64,000 nt of DNA from the NCBI GenBank assembly GCA_028716225.1, contig JAQUQE010000006.1, positions 33,529 through 97,528 on the forward strand, given 5' to 3'. The notes beneath the pieces are model-generated. The model did not search any database. It was not told the DNA's origin and saw nothing but the letters and a program-made list of their open reading frames with translations. The DNA comes from Dehalococcoidales bacterium (GTDB taxonomy: Bacteria > Chloroflexota > Dehalococcoidia > Dehalococcoidales > UBA5760). A program made the position numbers and the translations under genes. Shown one piece after another: positions 58,718 to 64,000 of the stretch (positions within the stretch are counted from its first letter, which is position 1; each line of letters opens with the position of its first letter).

Positions 58718-58813
58718 GGGGGCGGCTGAGTCCCGGTGGGCTTCGCGGACTTCAAATCCGTTGGGGGGCACTAGCCTGTCTCTGGTGGGTTCGACTCCCA
58801 TGCGCCCCCGCCA
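58718..58813 (+). tRNA. selC: selenocysteine tRNA, anticodon TCA, CCA encoded
   Basis: 96 bases. Acceptor GGGGGCG/CGCCCCC with an eighth weak (G-G) pair, anticodon stem GCGGA/TCCGT around CTTCAAA (anticodon TCA), long variable arm (about 58767-58787), T-arm GTGGG-TTCGACT-CCCAT, discriminator G, CCA. The segment GGACTTCAAATCC and the T-arm match bacterial tRNA-Sec. TATAAT at 58692-58697 lies 20 bases upstream. selA, selB and selD are not in the window. Confidence 0.93.
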
Positions 58814-58922
58814 GCTCTCTCGCTTAATACTGCTTAGCTTTTTCATTTTTCTACCCTCTTCTGGCTTGCTTTTCCTCTTTATAATCTTTATAATCCCGGC
58901 TGAGGAATATCAAAAAGAAGTA

Positions 58923-58951
58923 TTGACATCTCTCCCGGGCGGGTTTACAAT
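58923..58951 (+). promoter_or_regulatory. promoter for the SnoaL-like gene
   Basis: TTGACA (58923-58928), 17 bases, TACAAT (58946-58951). The start codon at 58994 has a perfect AGGAGG site. Confidence 0.75.
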
Positions 58952-58993
58952 CACTTCGCTATTTGAAGGGGTTATCCAAAAAGGAGGTGTCAG

Positions 58994-59434
58994 ATGTCCG
59001 CAGATCAGATCAAAAAAAGGATGAGAGAGTTTAAGGATGCCATGGAATCCAGGGATGTGGAGAGGATATTGTCTTTCTTTACCGAGGATGCTGAGTGGCA
59101 GGCGCCTGAAGGAACATTCAAGGGTAAGGAACAGATGAGGCGCTACATAACCTGGAACAAGCAGATGATACCGGACCTCAAGATGACCGAGTCGGGTGTC
59201 AAGATTGTGGTAGAGGGTGAGATAGGGGTTTACGATCACGTGCTGTCGGGTACTGTCGATGGCTCCAAATGGTCGACACTGGCACTGTGTGTCTATCAAT
59301 TTGCCGGCGAGAAACTCAAGGGCATTAGAAGTGTCTATGACCGGCTGGCGATAGCCAAACAGGTATCTAAGGGTGCCATGGCGAAAATGGCCGTGAACGG
59401 TATCCTGAATAGTATGGAGAAAGGCCTGCACTAG
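58994..59434 (+). CDS. SnoaL-like / NTF2-fold protein
   Basis: 146 aa. Cone-shaped NTF2/ketosteroid-isomerase-like fold: FKDAMESRDVERILSFFTEDAEWQAPEGTFKGKEQ is the standard N-terminal pattern, followed by MRRYITWNKQMIPDL. Family members bind or isomerise small hydrophobic molecules; the ligand is unknown. Monocistronic with its own promoter. Confidence 0.85.
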   Translation: MSADQIKKRMREFKDAMESRDVERILSFFTEDAEWQAPEGTFKGKEQMRRYITWNKQMIPDLKMTESGVKIVVEGEIGVYDHVLSGTVDGSKWSTLALCVYQFAGEKLKGIRSVYDRLAIAKQVSKGAMAKMAVNGILNSMEKGLH

Positions 59435-59758
59435 CACCTTGCTGACATTTGTGCAGCATAACGGGCTAGTTGCAGCGGTTGCCCGGCCTGTTTCCGTGTA
59501 ATGGATTTGTCCAACATACGGGATATAGTGTTTATGGCCGTTTTTTGGGCGCGGATTATCAGCCTCTCCAGACTATCCTGTCCGCACCCGACGGGCAATC
59601 TCCCTTTCTTAAATCCCCGGTCTAAGATTATACCTGTATTCCGGGCCCATTTCTGGGCCGCGGGTCATAGGTCAGGTGCTTGGTGATTCCAGCAGGTGTA
59701 ATGTAGAATAAACTGCGGCCGATTTAATCCAGGGGTTGATTCTGTTAGGAGGATAAAG
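59435..59758. other. 324-base gap with promoter and hairpin
   Basis: No gene. A tight hairpin GGCCCA-TTTC-TGGGCC at 59644-59659 has no T-tract. A likely promoter for the next gene is TTGGTG (59680-59685), 18 bases, TAGAAT (59704-59709). The ribosome site AGGAGG is at 59747-59752. Confidence 0.5.
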
Positions 59759-61444
59759 TTGAAGGTAGACGCAGCCTCTGATAGAGATGCAGCAAGAATT
59801 TTGATTGTTGGTGGCGTGGCCGGGGGAGCCTCGTGCGCAGCCCGGGCGAGAAGGCTGTCAGAAAAGGCCGAGATCATCATCTTCGAACGCGGTCCCTACG
59901 TATCGTTCGCTAATTGCGGCCTGCCCTATTACGTAGGTGACGTCATCACCGAAGAAGAAAAGCTGATAGTAGCCACCCCCGAGCTATTTAGAGAGAGGTT
60001 TAATATTCAGGTACGCACGCAAAGCAATGTCACCGCTATTGATCGCAATAAACGGGAAATCGAAGTAGAGGATCTGAGGACGTCGGCCAGATATCTTGAG
60101 AAATATGACGCACTGGTGCTTGCGCCCGGGGCCACACCGGTTCGGCCGCCGCTGCCCGGTATTAATCTGCCCGGGATACATTCTCTAAGGACAATACCGG
60201 ACAGTCGTAATATCCGTGACTGGATTACCCGGAGTAATGCTAAAAGAGCCGTCATCGTTGGCGGTGGTTTTGTGGGATTGGAGATGGCGGAAAACCTGCT
60301 CAGACGGGGAATCTCGGTGACCATAATCGAAATGCAGGACCACGTCATGCCGGCTTTGGATTATGAGATGGCGACGCCGATCCATGACCATTTGATTATC
60401 AACGGGGTTTCCCTGCATCTGGAGGACGCAGTTACCGAGTTCGCGCAGAATGATGCCGGTGAGCTGACCGTGAAAACCAAATCAGGTGAGAACTTTGTTG
60501 CCGATCTGATTATACTGGCGATTGGGGTGCGTCCTGAGGTTGATCTGGCTAAAGGGGCGGGCCTTGAAATCGGAGAAAAAGGCGGCATTCGAGTCGATGA
60601 CCGCATGCAGACCAGCGATCGTCATGTTTGGGCAGTCGGCGATGCTATCGAGGTCCGTGATTTTGTCTCCGGAGAATGGAAGGTGATTCCTTTAGCCGGG
60701 CCGGCCAATCGCCAGGGGAGAACTGCTGCCGGTAATATCCTGGGGCGTGAGTTTACCTTCAGGGGTGTACAGGCGACTTCGATCTGCGGAGTGCTGGGGA
60801 TGACAATCGCCTCTACCGGGCTAACCGAGAACGAGCTGGTACGCTTGAAGCAAAGCGGGCGCAATATTGACTATGAAAAAGTCTACCTGTACCCCGGTCA
60901 TCATGTCAGCTATTATCCGGGAGAGAGCCGCATTTCTATGAAGCTGATATTCTCTAAAGAAGATGGCAGAATACTCGGTGCTCAAGCGGTCGGTCAGCAG
61001 GGAGTGGACAGGCGGATCGATGTTATTGCGACGGCGATACAGAATAACGCGACGGTGTACGACCTTGAGGAGGCAGAGCTGTGCTACGCCCCGCAGTACG
61101 GGGCGGCCAAGGACCCGGTTAATATCGCCGGTATGATTGCTGCCAATGCTCTTCGGGGTGATGCCCCACTGGCTCACTGGGAGGACATCAAGAGTGCGGA
61201 TGTTTTGATCCTTGACGTGCGCGACCCGTCTGAATATCAGTCCGGTCACGTGAAGGGAGCACTGAGTATCCCCCTTAACGAACTCCGTTCCCGCCTGCAC
61301 GAACTCCGGCCCGGACAAGAAATCTGGACATACTGTGCTACGGGCCATAGGTCGTACTACGCGACACGTGTATTGAGGCTTAACGGCTTCAACGCCCGAA
61401 ACTTACCCGGGGGGATGAATACTTTCAATGACCTGGCACGATAA
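59759..61444 (+). CDS. CoA-disulfide reductase with C-terminal rhodanese domain
   Basis: 561 aa from TTG with an AGGAGG site. FAD-binding GGVAGGASCAARARRL near residue 19; redox Cys in SFANCGLPYYVG near 50, the single-Cys signature of CoADR/Npsr enzymes; NAD motif VIVGGGFVGLEMAE; FAD site VWAVGDAIEV. The C-terminal rhodanese domain (about 470-560) has active Cys in YCATGHRS. Reduces CoA disulfide or persulfides with NAD(P)H; likely acts in thiol or sulfur balance under oxidative stress. Confidence 0.93.
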   Translation: MKVDAASDRDAARILIVGGVAGGASCAARARRLSEKAEIIIFERGPYVSFANCGLPYYVGDVITEEEKLIVATPELFRERFNIQVRTQSNVTAIDRNKREIEVEDLRTSARYLEKYDALVLAPGATPVRPPLPGINLPGIHSLRTIPDSRNIRDWITRSNAKRAVIVGGGFVGLEMAENLLRRGISVTIIEMQDHVMPALDYEMATPIHDHLIINGVSLHLEDAVTEFAQNDAGELTVKTKSGENFVADLIILAIGVRPEVDLAKGAGLEIGEKGGIRVDDRMQTSDRHVWAVGDAIEVRDFVSGEWKVIPLAGPANRQGRTAAGNILGREFTFRGVQATSICGVLGMTIASTGLTENELVRLKQSGRNIDYEKVYLYPGHHVSYYPGESRISMKLIFSKEDGRILGAQAVGQQGVDRRIDVIATAIQNNATVYDLEEAELCYAPQYGAAKDPVNIAGMIAANALRGDAPLAHWEDIKSADVLILDVRDPSEYQSGHVKGALSIPLNELRSRLHELRPGQEIWTYCATGHRSYYATRVLRLNGFNARNLPGGMNTFNDLAR

Positions 61445-61542
61445 TGTTGACTAATAGAGAATACTCCCCTACAATATAACTCTAACTCGTTCCTGCTTGC
61501 CTGATAATTATTCGAGAAGTCGGTGGGAAAGGAGACAAAGTA

Positions 61543-61836
61543 ATGGCTACCTATATGATGCTGTTCCATCTTACCGGACGAGGCGTACAGGATATGACGG
61601 ATAGCCCTACCTACATCGACACTGCCAAGGGAGTCTTTCGGGACCTGGGGGCAAAGGTGAAGGATTTCTATATGCTGATGGGGCACTATGATATGGTCTT
61701 CATCATAGAGTCGCCGAACTACGAAATTGTTGCTAAGGCTGCACTTACTCTGGACTCGCTGGGCAGCATGCGTACCGAGACCATACGCGCCTTCACCGAG
61801 GATGAGTACCGCAAGATAATTGCTGACCTGAAGTAG
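61543..61836 (+). CDS. GYD-domain protein
   Basis: 97 aa. The motif GHYDMVFIIESPNYE is the GYD-type core, with AFTEDEYRKI at the end. A small ferredoxin-like fold, probably forming multimers. Function unknown. GGAAAGGAG site. Common as single genes in many anaerobes. Confidence 0.85.
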   Translation: MATYMMLFHLTGRGVQDMTDSPTYIDTAKGVFRDLGAKVKDFYMLMGHYDMVFIIESPNYEIVAKAALTLDSLGSMRTETIRAFTEDEYRKIIADLK

Positions 61837-62286
61837 ATGCTGTTTCTTTGGCAGTTTGTAATCAGTAGACTATTTCCCCGTCCTTCCTCATTATAGCCTC
61901 AAAAAATGGCCTGAAGTCAGGTTTACCCGCCTTGACTTTTGCCTTCCGGTCAGTTATCCTGCAAATGGTTATTTAAGAAGATAACACCAGCGCGAGGACC
62001 GGGAGTGACGCCAGAGGATATCCATGTGTGTTTTGGATTCACAGAACGTAGTCCTTTCTTAGTGAGTTGGCTGCTTCTCTGTGAACAGAGGGCAAATCGT
62101 TTCTCTGTAGTCAAGAAAATCTCTCCGGGTTGATCGTAACCGTTAAATCACCAAAAAATTATGATGCGGGGGTCGGCGCATAAGGAGAAACTTCCAGAGA
62201 GCTACTTTGCTTCAGTGTGCTATCACAAAGGTCATCGTGTTACTGCTCGGGTAGCTTGTTGAAAGAAAGAAGAGGAGATATGAGGA
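61837..62286. other. 450-base gap, probable long leader of carB
   Basis: No convincing gene. The promoter at 61932-61960 would give a leader of about 320 bases before carB. Short open frames in it (for example 61939-62133) show no ribosome site. Confidence 0.5.
61932..61960 (+). promoter_or_regulatory. promoter upstream of carB
   Basis: TTGACT (61932-61937), 17 bases, TATCCT (61955-61960). Confidence 0.5.
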
Positions 62287-64000
62287 ATGGCTAAGCGTGG
62301 TGATATCAGGAAGGTGATGATAATCGGCTCCGGCCCAATTGTGATCGGGCAGGCCTGCGAGTTCGATTACTCGGGGACGCAGGCGTGTAAGGCCCTGCGC
62401 GGGCTGGGCTATGAAATCGTACTGGTGAACTCCAATCCGGCAACGATAATGACCGACCCCGGGATGGCCGACGTGACCTATATTGAGCCGCTTAATCTTG
62501 AGACAATGGCTCAGATTATCGAGAAAGAACGTCCTGATGCCCTGCTGCCTAACCTGGGCGGGCAGACCGGTCTTAACTTGAGCGCCGAGCTGGCGCGGGC
62601 CGGAGTCCTCGATAAGTACGGAGTAAAGGTAATCGGCATCGAAGTTGATGCTATCCGGCGCGGCGAGGACCGCATCGCCTTCAAGGAAACCATGGGTCGT
62701 CTCGGTATAGATATGCCGCGCAGCGAAGCGGTCTACAACATCCAGGATGCGGAGAGAGTGGCGGCCTCACTGGGCTACCCCATAGTGGTGCGTCCTGCCT
62801 ATACCATGGGCGGGACCGGTGGCGGTCTGGTCTACAATGTAGAGGAGCTGGGCGTCGTTGTCAGCCGTGGTATTGCGGCTAGCCTTATCGGTCAGGTCTT
62901 GATAGAAGAATCGGTCCTGGGGTGGGAGGAGCTGGAGCTGGAGGTCGTGCGCGATGCTAAAAACCAGATGATTACGGTCTGTTTCATCGAGAATGTGGAC
63001 GCCATGGGGGTGCATACCGGCGACTCCTTCTGTACGGCGCCCATGCTTACCATCGATAGCGAGCTTCAGAAGCGCCTGCAGGAATACTCCTACCGGATTG
63101 TGGAGGCAATCCGGGTAATCGGCGGCACCAACGTTCAGTTTGCTCATGATCCTGTCACCGGCCGGGTCGTCGTGATTGAAATCAACCCCAGGACCTCGCG
63201 TTCCTCGGCACTGGCGTCCAAAGCGACCGGATTTCCCATCGCCTTGATTTCCGCCAAACTGGCTGCCGGCCTCACCCTCGATGAGATCCCATACTGGCGG
63301 GAGGGGACCCTCGATAAATACACCCCCTCGGGCGACTATGTGGTGGTCAAGTTCGCCCGCTGGGCCTTTGAGAAATTCCGGGACGCCAAGGACAGGCTCG
63401 GTACGCAGATGCGTGCCGTAGGCGAGGTGATGAGCATCGGCAAGAACTACAAGGAAGCCCTGCAAAAGGCGATTCGTTCTCTGGAGAATGGTCGCTACGG
63501 GCTGGGCTTTGCCAAAGACTTTAACAAAAAGTCGCTGGACGAACTGATGGATATGCTCGGTGAACCGACCAGCGAGCGGCAGTTTATTATGTACGAAGCC
63601 CTGCGTAAGGGTGCCGGTGTTCAGGATCTCTATGAGAAAACCTACATTAAGCCCTGGTTCATCAATCAGATGAAGGAGCTGGTGGAGCTGGAGGGAAAAA
63701 TTCTCCGGCACCGGGGTAAGAAGCTGCCTTCCGCACTGCTCGCCAGCGCCAAGAGGGACGGTTTTTCCGACAAATATCTTGCCAAGCTTCTCAATGTACC
63801 GGAAAAGGCTATCCGTAAGGAACGAATTTCGGCAGGTATCGTAGAGGGTTGGGAGCCTGTTCCGGTGAGCGGCGTCGAGGATGCCGTCTACTACTTTTCT
63901 ACCTATAACGCTCCGGATCGGACGGTAAGCAGTAAGCGGCGGAAGGTTATGGTACTGGGCGGTGGGCCGAATCGCATCGGCCAGGGCATAGAGTTCGACT
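62287..64000 (+). CDS. carB: carbamoyl-phosphate synthase large subunit, 5' part
   Basis: Makes carbamoyl phosphate for pyrimidines and arginine. The first 571 residues are visible, open at the window edge; the family is about 1,070 aa. Start KRGDIRKVMIIGSGPIVIGQACEFDYSG, ATP-grasp domain 1 with PAYTMGGTGGG near residue 168, VIEINPRTSRSSALASKATG near 298, then the second half begins at KVMVLGGGPNRIGQGIEFD. GAGGAG site. Confidence 0.97.
   Translation, partial: MAKRGDIRKVMIIGSGPIVIGQACEFDYSGTQACKALRGLGYEIVLVNSNPATIMTDPGMADVTYIEPLNLETMAQIIEKERPDALLPNLGGQTGLNLSAELARAGVLDKYGVKVIGIEVDAIRRGEDRIAFKETMGRLGIDMPRSEAVYNIQDAERVAASLGYPIVVRPAYTMGGTGGGLVYNVEELGVVVSRGIAASLIGQVLIEESVLGWEELELEVVRDAKNQMITVCFIENVDAMGVHTGDSFCTAPMLTIDSELQKRLQEYSYRIVEAIRVIGGTNVQFAHDPVTGRVVVIEINPRTSRSSALASKATGFPIALISAKLAAGLTLDEIPYWREGTLDKYTPSGDYVVVKFARWAFEKFRDAKDRLGTQMRAVGEVMSIGKNYKEALQKAIRSLENGRYGLGFAKDFNKKSLDELMDMLGEPTSERQFIMYEALRKGAGVQDLYEKTYIKPWFINQMKELVELEGKILRHRGKKLPSALLASAKRDGFSDKYLAKLLNVPEKAIRKERISAGIVEGWEPVPVSGVEDAVYYFSTYNAPDRTVSSKRRKVMVLGGGPNRIGQGIEFD

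Overview
The window is about 57-60% GC bacterial chromosome, densely packed and with frequent TTG/GTG starts. Its content (corrinoid salvage and import, TypA, an RNase Y/YmdB/RecA/RecX block, a TIGR03960-type radical SAM protein, archaeal-type apgM, a selenocysteine tRNA) suggests an anaerobic Chloroflexota bacterium, most likely a Dehalococcoidia relative. The lineage is an inference; the gene calls do not depend on it.

Left part, 1-12.7 kb: a corrinoid region. On the minus strand runs a B12-type ABC importer (btuF, btuC, btuD), then cbiB and a PP-loop ATPase. On the plus strand run an asparagine-synthase-like protein with a zinc ribbon, cobO, cobT, cobS and cobU, which together assemble the lower-ligand side of cobalamin, followed by typA. 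A second cobO copy follows on the minus strand behind a winged-helix regulator and a GHKL ATPase.

13-31 kb: mostly minus-strand housekeeping genes. These are an acetamidase-family enzyme, serA, a HIT hydrolase, the apgM-lysC-TPR-gyrA row, then mazG and fmt. Between apgM and mazG lies tRNA-Pro(CGG). Its 3' half is repeated 3,071 bp downstream, and the two copies bracket an AT-richer segment with four small cargo-like genes, which has the layout of an integrated island with no visible integrase.

31-33.4 kb: fmt and dnaA are separated by a gap holding a 114-bp near-perfect direct repeat. dnaA is followed by an AT-rich gap with an inverted repeat. Gene orientation changes from mainly minus to mainly plus here, so the replication origin is probably close.

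33-64 kb: mostly plus-strand. It holds obg, nadD, pyrE, (gyrB, argC and a K+ channel on minus), a TrmO-HhH glycosylase fusion, nadE, degV, recA, recX, rny, ymdB, a PHP phosphoesterase, plsY, a zinc-finger membrane protein, a UDP-GlcNAc block (GlmM-like, two GlmU-like, glmS), pepA, a metallo-hydrolase, tRNA-Sec, a SnoaL-like protein, CoA-disulfide reductase with rhodanese, a GYD protein and the start of carB. The potassium channel is split in two at a run of eight G.

Nothing in the window is a clear, large, undescribed system. The best leads are the tRNA-Pro-bounded island, the TrmO-glycosylase fusion, the GHKL ATPase/regulator/cobO row, the zinc-ribbon asparagine-synthase-like protein in the corrinoid cluster, and the repeat pair beside dnaA.
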